This document shows positions 1-11,232 of a stretch of 64,000 nt of DNA, piece by piece. The notes under the pieces were generated by a model. That model ran no database searches. It had not been told where the DNA came from and saw only the letters and a program-made list of their open reading frames with translations. This stretch comes from Inonotus obliquus (taxonomy: Eukaryota > Basidiomycota > Agaricomycetes > Hymenochaetales > Hymenochaetaceae): contig JAJHTX010000011.1 of assembly GCA_032164295.1 (NCBI GenBank), forward strand, positions 1,178,001 to 1,242,000, written 5' to 3'. Every line of letters begins with the position of its first letter. Position 1 is the first letter of the stretch. The translations under genes were made by a program, and so were the position numbers.

Positions 1-428
1 ACGATACCACGTGAAGACGATATAGCAAGAGAAAGAAGTGGTGAAGAAGTGGTGAAGAACATGAATGTCGGGAAATGTGGATGGATAATGAAGATTTAAG
101 AATGTGGAAAACGTGTACAGCCGTTCAAAAGCCTCCCTAGTAATGATGTAGATGACCAATCTAATCCTGAGCCTGAGAATGTCAAGATCACAAAATCAAC
201 TGACGAGTAGAAACGGAAATGGAGAAAGGGACGTTGGCCAAGAATAATGAAGAGCGATATCAGGAAAGACAATCAATGGGTAAGAATAGTCTTCGAGATC
301 AACTGTGTGCGAATGCAAGGTGAGAACCAGTAAAGAGCCCGACAAAAGAAGGGGAAAATAAAAAGAGGTTCGACTGACCTCGACTATCGACAGACGTGAT
401 CGGTGTACCATCCAAACCTCATGAACCC

Positions 429-1710
429 TCACACAAGTAAAACGGATTTGGCTCCGTCCTTCCAAAACTTCCACTTCGCATGATCGCGTTCCTTTCCGAC
501 TCGTTGAGAAGGCCCAGTACCAGCACCTGAGCCCTTGGCCTTGCTAGATGAATGACCACCTGTTCGACTATTCGGCTGCGAATTGGCCTGAGCCAACTTA
601 CTTCGGCTCGTTCGTGACTCTCGCGGAAGCGTCGGTAAAACGTCCTCTATTGCTGGTACTGGCACTCTTTTAACGCCTGAGCTATTACCACCTCTACGTC
701 GTTCACGTTCCTCAGTAGAAGAGCTCCCGTTCCTCTTCATCTCTGGCCTGTTGCGGGATTTCTCTAATCTTGACTGTCAACGCTCTCCTCGATCGCCTTC
801 TCCACTGGAAAGAGCAGGATTGAGTTTGGAACCGGTCGTAGAGGTTTCTTCAATAAAGCGCAGACGTCTGAGGTATGTCGCTCCGACGCAACTCGATCCC
901 GTTAAGATCTCTTGACGAACCACGTTCATTCGGCTTTGTCTTTGATCTTCTCGGTGGAGTGCGGTCGTCAACAGCTAGAGCCGGTTCATGACGCGAAGGT
1001 TGTGAATAAGATCGTCTCTTTCGCTCTCGGTCGCGCCGACGTACGTTCTCACCCTCATACTTCTGCGCGTCCTTCACCCGATCACGCTTTCTCTCCTCTC
1101 TACCTCTACCCCTTTCACTATGAGGCGAGGGCATATTACTGTCAGGCGGAGTAGGGAGACTTCCGTTCGCCAAGCACTGCTGCTGTTGCCCATCGATCCC
1201 ATCATACCGCCCGTCTCTCCCTGGGACGACCTCCATTTCGTATTCCTCGTGTCGACGAGGCAAAGATCGCCCTGCCGTATATTGATTCTGGTGCCTTGAG
1301 AGTGGAGGCGAAATGAATTGTCTCGAGCAGTAGAGATTGAGGATGGCGACACGGGAGGAGATGCCACTACTTGACAGTAGGACTGTGAGGAGGAAGGTTG
1401 CGAAGGACGTGAATACGAAGTACTAGTCATGTTGGCGGAGAAAATCTCTGGGGCCGGTCCTCTCAGAAGACCATCTGTACGGGACCTCTACAAGGCTATA
1501 ATCCCCCTGCTCCCGCTCCAACCAGCCCTCCCTCCGCACCGTCACTGTCGTCAATAGGAGAGCGCGTGCAGCTCGTCGCATTTGATATAGTCGTGGATGC
1601 CTCTAGAATCTCCATCCCTTCAAGCTCTTCGTCCTCATCTTCCGGAGGCACTGGAAGCCTCTTCTCAATCGCTAAAGATATGGTCTCGGGCTCGGGTCTC
1701 GATTATTGAT
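429..1710 (-). CDS. Arg/Ser-rich low-complexity hypothetical protein (exon model incomplete)
   Basis: I do not recognise the family. Three minus-strand coding stretches read as one disordered protein. About 1,700-1,500 is an acidic, Pro/Glu-rich stretch with no clear start ATG. About 1,460-1,270 is Ser/Pro-rich. 1,263-429 is one run dominated by Arg, Ser, Lys and Glu, with RERKRR- and PPRRSKTK-like basic clusters and a short Gln run, ending in a stop at 429-431. The reading frame changes near 1,300, so at least two introns must lie between the stretches; I could not place them confidently. The basic clusters would suit a nuclear or RNA-associated protein, but that is inference from composition only. 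The upstream end faces the reductase gene that starts at 1893, so the two genes are divergent with a gap of about 180 bp. Confidence 0.45.
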
Positions 1711-1892
1711 GCTGTTATATAAGCTGCTGAGTAACGAATGTCGCGTCATTCAAGCTTCCGATCACTAATTCGACATCCACCACCGCATACATATACAGTA
1801 ACTTAAGCCTTTGGGATGTTCACACCGGCAAGGCGTGAGTTTCTCTTCTCTCTCAGCAGCCACATCTACCACCAAAGCTCTAGTCTGCAGCC

Positions 1893-3350
1893 ATGTCTAA
1901 CGACCAAGGAACGGGTGATCAAGCCGACATGAGCAATTTGCCAAGAGAAAAAGACGGGTCCTTCAAGCGACAAGTATCCTCTTTCCGTGATACAATAGAG
2001 AAGGGAGGGAAATTCGAACCTGAGCCAGGTTCGTTTTGTCATGATGGTTTTACCTCGTCAATGTAAGCTGATCGAGCTTGGTGTTTCTTTCTAAGGTCGT
2101 TATCACATTTATGCAGCTCTTATTTGTCGTGTGTACATATGATATCCGACCTCTATGCAACTTCTCAGATTTCTTCCTTCACGGGAATACAGCGTGGGCA
2201 CATCGCACGCTGATTGTTCGTAAGCTCAAGGGGCTCGAGGATATCATATGTGAGCTTTATAGATCCGTGTTACCGCACCCAGCGCACAAATCAATTGAGA
2301 CTTATTAATATTCTAGCTGTGACTATCACGGCTCCACGTATGGATCAAGAAGGCTGGCCATTTGCCAACATCGATCCTTTTCCCGGAGCCGAAATAGACT
2401 CCTTGAACAATGCTAATCACGTGAAGGACTTGTACCTCAAAGCAAAGCCTGATTACAAAGACAGGTGAATAAACATCACATCGTTAATCTGTATCGAGTT
2501 GTGGAGTTATACTTATATTTGGTTAGGTACACGGTTCCGGTTCTTTGGGATAAGAAGTTGAATACGATTGTCAACAATGAGTCCTCGGAGATTATACGTA
2601 TTCTCAATTCATCCTTCAACGATTTGCTTCCGCCGGAGAAAGCGGCTCTTGACCTCTACCCGGAGAATTTGCGCCCAGAGATCGACGGTATCAATGAATG
2701 GGTTTACGACGGTATCAATAGTACGCCCTACATCGTTTACTTACGGAACAAAACAGAACACTGATGAGGACATTCTCAGATGGAGTTTATAAGTCCGGGT
2801 TTGCAGGATCTCAAGAAGCATTCGACAAAGCGGTAAAACACGTATTCGAATCATTGGATCGTGTCGAGAAACTACTGGAAGGGAAATACTATCTCGTTGG
2901 AAACCAACTTACTGAAGCAGATGTTCGACTCTACGTTACCATCATTCGTTTTGACGTTGCATACCATGGTCAATTCAAATGCAACTTCCGGACTATTCGA
3001 AATGGTTATCCGAATATCCATAGGTACGTAAGGACCATTTCATTCATAAACATACCCAATTCAACTTTAGCAAAATCGCGCGAACATCTTTGCTGACACT
3101 TACATTCTAACCCCGACGTTTTTTGAAATATTTTCTAATCAGGTGGCTGAAGGAATTATACTGGAAGAATCCCGCTTTCAATTCAACAACCAACTTTGAT
3201 CATATCAAGACGGGATATTATTCCATAAGGACGGTGAGTAGCATCAAGGTCTGTCCCACCAAATTCCCTCATTCTAATCTCTGACACTTCCAGATCAACC
3301 CGAATCGTGTCATCCCACTCGGACCTGTGCCTGTCATCGATCCATTGTAG
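1893..3350 (+). CDS. Glutathionyl-hydroquinone reductase (Xi-class glutathione transferase, ECM4-like)
   Basis: Enzymes of this family reduce glutathionyl-hydroquinones to hydroquinones with glutathione and help recycle quinones formed from aromatic compounds. The reading starts at ATG 1893 and ends at TAG 3348-3350, with at least seven introns. The family N-terminus (KDGSFKRQ, then a run ending RYHIY) is followed by the active-site motif CPWAHR. The Cys codon and the following Pro codon lie on either side of an intron, with exon ends near 2131 and 2192. Later come the conserved WDKK segment, the GST C-terminal fold with LTEADVRLY, the FRTIRNGYPNI block and the typical tail NPNRVIPLGPVP. All parts expected of a full-length enzyme of about 340 residues are present and I saw no disruption. 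It is probably cytosolic, since no signal peptide is visible. In a wood- or litter-decay fungus such enzymes act on lignin-derived quinones, which suits the peroxidase gene 24 kb away. Confidence 0.9.
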
Positions 3351-4479
3351 CAGTCGAAAACCGTATGTCAAGAACTTGCCAGATTTGTTTAACGATGTCG
3401 TACACGTAACATTGCACATTATCGCAACATTATCAGTTTGCACACGTGCAGTAGTACGTGCCGTGCAAACATAATACATAAGTGGGGGTAATTGGACCAG
3501 CATTGGAAAGAGTCAGTCAAATGGTGAGTGGCAAAAACAAAAACAAAAAGAAAGTAGAGTGAGTAGAGTGGAGAGTGGAAATTGTGGAGGAATTCATCAA
3601 TCCCGCCAACCGCCATGCCACGGCCTATGCCCCCGCGTCCAGTGCTCGCTCACTCACTTAGCCTTCAAACCGTCGTATAGCCAGTCATGCATATGCATAT
3701 ACTCACTGTTTCTGATCAAAACGCACAAAAGCACAAATATTCATTACCTTCCTACTTACTTATCTACCTATCCACCACCAACTGATCAGTAATCCCGACC
3801 CGACTCAACACAAGACAAAGACAAAAAGCATCAAGCAGCCCAATCGAAAACGGAAATAAACGAACCCAAAACAAGAAAGGAAACAAGGAGGGAGGAACTA
3901 AAGGCAAAGGCAAAGGCAAACGAAGGACACAGACACAGACACAGACACATTACCAAATCCATATAAATTCCAAAATTCCAGAACTCGAAAGCAACAAATA
4001 ATAGCGAATTCCCAGACCGATCAAGACCACCAAAAATACGATACGAATCGAATCGAAAAATCATGTCCGACGAAAAATAAAAAAAGGCGGTGAACGATGA
4101 AAGATGACGATGGATGACGACAAGAAATAGTGATAGGTGGTAGTGCGGGTGCGGGAAGAGGTAAACGGTAAGCGGTTAAAGGTAAAAGGTAAAGGTTAGC
4201 GTGAATAGGAATAAGAATAATGCCCCCATTCAAAAAGGTTGTATGTAGTTGAAAGAATGGCAGAACGCAAACGTCATCCCGGCCCGGGTTGAGAACAGCG
4301 ATAACATCTTCACGCCCATTTTTTGCGATTGAAGTGTTCGTGTATGATCGTGGATCGTGAGCCCCGTTAGGTAGCGGTAGGCAAGATGTAATGAGGCTCC
4401 ATGAATTATGATGAGGTGATGGGAGTACAAGTCATGATGGATTCGTGAAGAGGAAAACGTCGACTCAACCCGAGACAGG
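3351..4479 (+). other. Intergenic region between two convergent genes, with simple repeats
   Basis: No gene is supported here. The stretch holds short low-complexity tracts: an AGGCAAA-type run at about 3902-3920, an ACAGAC run at about 3927-3950, and a degenerate GGTAAA-like run at about 4157-4200. The flanking genes converge on it, so it should contain both 3' untranslated regions. Confidence 0.6.
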
Positions 4480-5991
4480 CTATAACCACATCCCAATCCC
4501 AACAGATACAACCACACCAATCCCTACACTCCCCAAACCCTCCCATCCCCTCCACCTCAACCCAATCCCTTCAGCACCATTCGGAACAACCCCAACAGCC
4601 GCAAACCCATTCCCACAAACCTCTACAGCCAATCTCGCAGAATCCTCATACGTCTCCCTCAACCCATCCGTACTCTTATTCCCACTCCTAACAGCATCAG
4701 CATATAGGCCTAAAAGACTCCTCGAACAAGGTGATGAACAACTAGGTTGAGTAGTCGCCACAGGGAATCCTATCCCTAAAGGTAACTGATACAGAAATAT
4801 ATCTGCTGGAGAAGAGGCATGTGCAGCGGCGGCGTAGCAATATGTGTTCGATAATTGGTTCACTAGACACGCCGATGTACGAAGGAGGGAATAGGACTCC
4901 AGACCGCGAAGTGTTTGTCGGACTCTCTGGTTGTTCTGCCTAAGCTCGGTTGCGCAATCGGATTCGAGCCTCGATGCGAACCAGTCCATGTTGGATATGC
5001 ACGTGTCTAAGGGGGTGTTGGTGTTACAGGTTCCGTAGATAAGTGTATTGAGCAGGGTGAGATTAGTTTGTGCCTGCTAGGATGCGAAATATTAGCTTGT
5101 GCATCTCGGTCCGAAATAGAGAATTTTGAGAGATTATCGACTCGCAGCATGGATGCGGGAAGAAGGAAATCGAAGAATGTCACCAACCTGAATGAACTCT
5201 CCACTGAAGTACTCGAGCAAACTAAACGGCCGACACGACCTGAAAGCAGCCTCCTGCGTCATATTAAGGAAAAAATTGAAGCACGTCTGAGTCGTCAAAT
5301 TACTCGTCGGACCCGTCGTATCAAACGGCTGCGGAAAAGGTGTTGGTATTGTTGGAGGATCAGATGGCTCAGGCACAGGCGGAATGGTTTGCTCTGTTTG
5401 CGGCGGCACTGTTGGGGTTGGAGAATCCGTTTCCGATGCTGGCTCTTCGTTGTTGGCATCATTGGCAGGAGCCGAAGTGGTGATGAGGTCGGTTGCTGAC
5501 GGTGCAGCCGGGTTGGAGAGGGAGAGAGCTTGCCGCTTGTGGTGAAATATTTGGTTCCCTCTCGATTGACCCGTTTCCCCTTCTGATCCCGATCCCAGCC
5601 CTGACAATAACTCATCTCCCACCCTCATCCCAGTCACGTCTAGGCCTAGGGCCGACTCTAATTCGTCCATAATACCCAACGACGTCACACGTCGCGACGT
5701 GAACGCGACAAGGATGAGAACAGCGGGGACGAGGAGGACCGCCCATCGTGTTCGTCGAGCAGTGCGCCTTTTACGCTCATAACTCTTGATGATAGCCTCC
5801 GCTACATCCATCTGTGCCTCCTGCATGCGGGATTCCTCTCTTTTACACGAGCCTAAAGGGTGGCGGCTAGAAGACGGGACTAACAGCGATGTACCTGACA
5901 AGTCGCTCTTTTCCGAGGTAGAATGAGAGTCCGACTCGTCCGTGATGAGAATGCGTGGAGGAGGTAGAGGGGAAGGAGGAGGTGTGAACAT
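4480..5991 (-). CDS. DUF7729-like membrane/cell-surface protein
   Basis: Function unknown. Two exons, 5991-5188 and 5073-4480, join in frame across a 114-nt intron (donor GTTGGT, acceptor CAG), giving about 465 residues. The N-terminal 80 residues are Ser/Pro-rich and cytosolic in character. A basic stretch (ERKRRTARRTR) leads into one hydrophobic segment (WAVLLVPAVLILVAF), which would make a type II-like anchor. Next comes a long Pro/Thr/Ser linker, probably glycosylated. A Cys-rich globular domain follows, beginning TCFNFFLNMTQEAAFRSC and continuing after the intron with further Cys residues (CNTNTPLDTC, CATEL, CLVNQLSNTYCYA, CSSPC). The last 20 residues are Gly/Val hydrophobic, as in a GPI-attachment signal. 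This architecture matches a fungal family I know as DUF7729; that name is from memory. A wall or plasma-membrane location is inferred. Confidence 0.75.
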
Positions 5992-6932
5992 TGTTTTTAA
6001 CGCGGGACAAAAATGGAGCGAAATCAGGAGTTGACCAATTGAAGGTGATGAGTAGGCGAAGTATCAACTGCGATGGATATATAGATGGGTGATGCTGATT
6101 TTTTGCGGCCAGCAAAGCAGAGTCCAGACTGTTCGTTGTTCGTATTTCGGGTGTATCGTGAGACGAGGTGAGTATAGGCGAGCGGTGGCACTAGAGGAGA
6201 AGGAATGGAATGCAGAAAGGAGTGTGTGTGTAAATGAGCGTGGAATGGCCTAGGACACGTTCTCAAATCGCCAGACTTATGAAGAAGGAGGGGATGCCAC
6301 CGTCGACGACGAGGGGTGGATGGTGGTAGAAGAGAGGGGTGTATTTCTATTCTATTTTGTTTGTTTGTAAAACTAGTTACCGCAGGTGCTGAATGTGTAC
6401 CTGAATCTGGACTCTTTCCTTATATGGAGTATGAAACACATACGCGCGGATCGTTGATCAGCGCTCTATCTGCGGGCTTAGCGGGGCATTCGGGCATTGA
6501 GAATCCGGTTCACCGAAGACGCCCCAAAAGATGGGTTGGTCGACGTCGACATTATTCAACTCAACTCGTCTCTCTTCTTCACTTCCTGGATAACTCTCTA
6601 GCTCCACTAAGAAGGCACTGTGTATGATATGATGATCTGCGCTACTTCAACAGAACGTTCTACTGTATCCGTCCCCTTGTAGCCAGAACTCAGAAGCGAA
6701 ACTCCAAACTTGAGCTACAACCTCATCTTCACCTGCGCTCGTGCATGCGCCTTCATCAATAAATTTGATCCTTCCACATCAATCACACGGAGTCAAATCT
6801 CCCTCTCGCATATCCGGGTATCCGGATTTACGGATTTACAGTCCAGTAGGAGATCATAGCGCAGGGATAATTGGTTTCTACTCTTTTGATGCCCGGACGC
6901 GGACGGATGTATGAATAGTATTATCTCACCCT
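5992..6932. other. Intergenic region upstream of the DUF7729-like gene
   Basis: No supported gene. It should hold the promoter and 5' leader of the gene starting at 5991 and, at the other end, the 3' region of the Crinkler gene that stops at 6933. Short open frames here show no family features. Confidence 0.5.
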
Positions 6933-9337
6933 CTACCTGCTAAACTTCGCAGCATATAAACTTGGACTACCCACATTCCCACTCACACTTAAATCCGAAC
7001 AACTGAATCGGAACCTCTCAAGTGCACCTGGAATCACAAAAACAAACCTCCATTTCTCCTCCCCCTCCTCCCCCACTTTTGGAATATCGCGGAGTTTCGC
7101 GGTAAATTCGAGGAATGATGAAGAATTAATATCGATATCACGATGATTTCCACCTACTGTCATTTTCAAGAAGTAGAGAATTCCATCGTGGAGGAAAAAT
7201 GAATCGATGCCGACTTGATCGACATGCTTGTTCCTGGGCGTGAGTATATAGTAGACATCCGGCTCGACCTTGATTTCTTGTACGTCCCCAAGAATCACCA
7301 AAGTATCGGAGGGACAAAAGTTGAGTGAAACCGTCTGAACATCGTTTCGGCAAACCTCAAAGGTTCGCCTCATCTTCGAGTCACCCTCATTCTTGAATAC
7401 GGAGAACAACGCGTCATAATTGTTCCTCCTGTCGTGTTGGAGTTGGAACATCGATTGGAGACTCAGAACAATCCTCTCCCCAAAAGATTTATGAGCGAAC
7501 GCCTTGTAAATCTCGTCCGTCGCTCCATGACCATAAACTCCCGGATAACTCGAAAAAACCTCCCAGGTATTCGTGTTCAAGACCCCGTCACGATTATCGA
7601 CTTGGAATTCTAGTATTTTCGCCGCACAAAGATCGGCGATGTATTTCGACGTGATGCTTAGTCGAATCCTGAAAGAGGCAGGTTCGACTCTTTCTCGCAT
7701 GATTAAGCAGAATTTGGATGGCAACTTCTGTGAATCACATTCGTTGCCCTCCATCCGTAAGCTCGCAGCATCGTCAATTATCCGCATCATGTCCGACATA
7801 TCCTTCATCGAGTTTACGGTATCCCGAATTACAGCGTCATACTCATCAACCCGATAATCACAACATTCAAGACAGATGCGTGCAATCGGCCCGTATTTCT
7901 CGAATCTCTCCAAAGCTTGCGTGAGGTTCGTCTGCCGTTTGATGTTGTCCTGTCCCTTGTCGCGATCATTAACTCTACATATGTATGAATAATCAGAAGA
8001 TGCATATGGCATTCCTAATCGATACTTACACGCATTCCACTTCCTCCCATGTCCAAGGGTTCATGTATACGATATAATCAAGTCTGGTCTGCTGTATTTT
8101 CTTCCAACGACGTCGGTTCGGAGAGGTGACATAAACTAAATTTGTACCACGGCTGCCTACGCCCGTCAAGGCGATAGGAGGGCGATCAGGTGCATCGGCA
8201 GAATCAACGAAGCACCAGCGCTCCTCATTCGGGAGCCGAATCGTGAATGGACAATCATTCTCAAATATTTCATCCACTCCAGACTCGGAAAACAAGTAAA
8301 AGTGACCGGACTTGAAGAGAAAAGTAGGGTGCTCCTTAGCGAGGCGGCAGTGCAAAGCGTAGTTTAACCAGTAGGTTTTTCCTGACACAATGACACAATG
8401 TCGTAAATACAATCTGCACAGAACACGGGACTGACATCCTTACCAATACCTGGCTGCCCTATGACGACGACAGCTGGAGCTGTATCGTCTGATTCCGCGA
8501 AGCTATCTTCGGTAAACTTGTACAGGCGCTTATATTCGGCGCGGACAAGCATCCTTCCACATAAAGTCGCATCCAGGAAAGGTCTACCGGGAAGAAGATC
8601 TCCGTCCAAAACCTCCACAGGGGAACTAACCTCCTCAAATACCTGATTATCCTTTCCCCACGCACGCTTCCATAATTTAACCAACAAATGATCTGCAGAT
8701 TCCATGTCAGAACACCACGACCAGCAATGGGCTTTGAACACTGCACCATCTGGAAGCTTCGTATTGCCACTTTGGTTCAAAGCCCGTGTAGGTCGTTCCG
8801 GTATGTCCTTATAATGAATGCGGCTAGATCCCGACATTGTCTCCTTACCCATGATTTCAGACGAGCCATTATATTTTGTCCTCTTTCCAGGCCTGGCGGA
8901 ATCTGCAGATAAATTAGACCATATGGCAAATCTCTCACTTGAACTAAGCCACTCACCTGGCTTCTGTACCTTGACCAATAAATGTATCATTTTCATATCC
9001 ACCTGTCCGAATGCTTCCACATTATGAACCATTTCATTTGTATCCAGCAAACGCATATTAGTCGTTGCCTTGAGCTTAGACAGACTTTGCCTGGAGAATT
9101 CCATTCTGTCCTCGAGCTTCATGGTATTATGTGAACATGATGATCAGACCGTTAAGGACAACTTGCCTTATACAACTTGAGGTCGTGCTTGACTATCGAA
9201 TGGCGAGAGAAGTCCTCTCGACGCACCTCGAAGATCCTCGTGCGGAGGTCGGTGGTATCGTCGACGCCTTCGAGATCCAGGCGATCGAAGTCGTCAAATT
9301 CGTCCGAGAGGATCACAAAGTTAAGACGTCGGGACAT
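6933..9337 (-). CDS. Crinkler (CRN/RHS-like) protein: ubiquitin-like header plus P-loop NTPase
   Basis: Five exons give an uninterrupted 727-residue frame: 9337-9167, 9116-8957, 8902-8444, 8381-8030 and 7974-6933. Residues 1 to about 110 form the Crinkler header, with the beta-strand start LNFVIL, a LKLYK strand and the closing HLLVKVQKP; such headers are ubiquitin-like. The Walker A motif GQPGIGKT (about residue 260) is read across an intron and is followed by YWLNYAL. A Walker B-like WCFVDSAD and a sensor-like YVTSPNRRRW come next. The last 350 residues are the less conserved C-terminal region of CRN/RHS-type proteins; I see no residue pattern that fixes its activity. The first intron has a GC donor (AAG/GCAAGT). 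Related proteins act as secreted effectors in oomycetes and chytrids and as probable conflict proteins in basidiomycetes. There is no signal peptide here. The role is inferred from the family only. Confidence 0.82.
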
Positions 9338-9401
9338 GGTAGTGGTAGAAGTACGAGTTTGAGCGTAGCACCTGCTGACAGGTACGTCACGTACCTAATC
9401 T

Positions 9402-9763
9402 AATCACGGCGGGCAAAATAGGATATCAGCGGGCATTAAATTTAAAGAATTTTTCTCGCAATTATTTTAAATATCAGTAAGCATATCGACCTCGCCGATA
9501 TTATATATATGAACCACGTGCCCATATTTTAGGTATCGATAAGGATATCGATTGGGCTGATATTTTAAATTCCCTTCTGTATTTATGCATATCTTCCTGG
9601 AAGATATTCTAAACATCTACTTTAAATATCGGTAAGTATATCAATCCCGCCGGTATTATAAATATAAATCAGGTGCCGATATGTTTGCCGATATTTAAAT
9701 TTTCGGCAAAAAAATAATTTTAAATACCGCACCCACTGATATTCTATTTTGCCCGCCGTGAAT
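9402..9763. mobile_element. AT-rich MITE with about 26-bp terminal inverted repeats
   Basis: The element spans 9405-9760 (356 bp). Its left end CACGGCGGGCAAAATAGGAT is repeated inverted at the right end with one mismatch, and the match extends to about 26-30 bp. Both sides are flanked by AAT (9402-9404 and 9761-9763), which could be a 3-bp target-site duplication. The interior is strongly AT-rich and has no coding capacity. It also carries an internal direct repeat of about 50 bp, with the ACTTTAAATATCGGTAAGTA-type sequence near 9463 and again near 9617. The element sits about 65 bp upstream of the Crinkler start codon. Confidence 0.82.
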
Positions 9764-9820
9764 CACGGACTGCGAGTCTATCACGTGACAGGAGGACTTG
9801 TGGTGCGGCGATCTGCCATT

Positions 9821-10668
9821 GTACCACTGGTACCTGGCACGGCCTATGTAATTTCCGTGACATTCCCACGGTCCCTCCCATGGCTAAGCGGCGATCGACG
9901 CACGGATTCACCTGTTTCACTTTTTGTTTTGAGATTCGATGGCTTGTCCTGTCCTCCACCACACTAAATAAAATCCGAAAAAATATCCAAAAATTATTTT
10001 TTGAGATTCTGAGCAAGACTGTCAAAAAAAATCAAAAAAAGTACCTACCAAATGTCAAGATATGGCGATTTTAGATGCATATATAAATAACTAAGACATT
10101 TCTACAAAATTTTTTTTGTACAAAATCTTTATTTTTCCTTAAGATTCAGATGTGTGAAAGAAACACAATGAAAGAGCACGAATTCATTGAGCTATTAAGC
10201 ATATATGCTGCTGTGTCTATTGTATATGCTGATCTCCACACCAGTAAGTCGATTTTTTTCGCAAATTGTTGACAGGACTACCCTAATACACTCATACTTA
10301 GTGCACAAGCAGTTTTAAAGGTGTTTTATAAGTGTTTTCAGAGGAAGATATGGTCATGCAAAAAAGCCAAAATAAGATCACGTGACACATAAACGAAAAC
10401 AAGCATGTGTATTCTGCTTGAACATCACCTACAATAGACTTGTACTTGATATATTTCACATTGGATAGCTATTCTAAGCCTTTTTGTGTTGAAAGAAAGG
10501 ACAAATAACTCGAACTCTGTGGAACTACATATTCAAGGGATTTAGTGGGGGACGGAAAGTGGTCCATGAAGATCGACGCAAGTTACCATAAATGGAAATT
10601 ATGTAAAACTCCGACCGGGTAAAAGTGTCACGGATTTTTCACAGGCCGTGCCAGGCACCAGTACCACT
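9821..10668. mobile_element. Non-autonomous hAT-like DNA transposon, full-length copy
   Basis: The element proper is about 9829-10660. The left terminus GGTACCTGGCACGGCC and the right terminus GGCCGTGCCAGGCACC form terminal inverted repeats that can be followed for about 34 bp with a few mismatches, out to a shared CCGTGACA. The flanks carry a perfect GTACCACT at 9821-9828 and 10661-10668. This fits a 7- or 8-bp target-site duplication, the length expected of hAT elements. No open frame resembles a transposase, so it is non-autonomous. From about 10125 to 10660 it matches a second copy at 23571-24112 in the same orientation. Confidence 0.82.
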
Positions 10669-10841
10669 ACTGGTTGGAGCGACGGAGAGTGACCGCATCT
10701 TCAGCGTCATAGTCTGAAGCATCACCCTATGCATGGCCATGGCTTATACGATAGTACGTTATACCTCGACCACCCCGTTTGATACTCAAATTTTAACGGG
10801 AATACAAATACGACGGTAGTTGAAGACCAAAGACCAAAGAC

Positions 10842-11232
10842 ATGGCTAGTCGAACGAAGACTATGGGTGTGGTATGCTTCATTCTATTCTACACATGATT
10901 GGTTGGAAGGGCTAACTTCGTGTGGTTCGGATGATGTAGGCAATTGCCTGTCTAGGTGGCATCACGCTTGCAGTTGTAGGCATGGCAGGTGCAGCACCAA
11001 AGACAAAAGTTGACGAACGACACAAGAGCGTTCATGGTGAGTTCTCATCATCTTCACAACCCATAATACAGTCTCCCTGATCGGTCGGCTGCCTGTCTTT
11101 CTGGAATGCGATATTGTGTATATAGGCACGGCACGTCCGACACAACAAGGCTTTACTGAGAAAGAAGGAGGGATGGACTCGATGGATGTTAGGAAGGCGG
11201 TGCACGGGAAGGGCGGGCAGGAGAAATACTGA
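10842..11232 (+). CDS. 77-aa single-span membrane protein, unknown function
   Basis: Three exons (10842-10871, 10940-11036, 11126-11232) splice in frame to 77 residues. Donors are GTATGC and GTGAGT and acceptors are TAG. After a ten-residue basic start comes one hydrophobic segment (IACLGGITLAVVGMAGAA). A hydrophilic tail rich in Lys, Gly and Asp follows, ending GGQEKY. Size, a single N-terminal span and a basic start suit a small mitochondrial inner-membrane protein, but I do not recognise the family. It is much too short for most gene finders because each exon is under 110 nt. The gene starts about 170 bp downstream of the hAT-like element, so the element probably lies in or near its promoter. 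Confidence 0.6.

Noticed and set aside
1495..1709. Plus-strand Ser-rich open frame ending near 1709
   Set aside because: The opposite strand gives a more convincing acidic protein segment that continues the minus-strand hypothetical gene.
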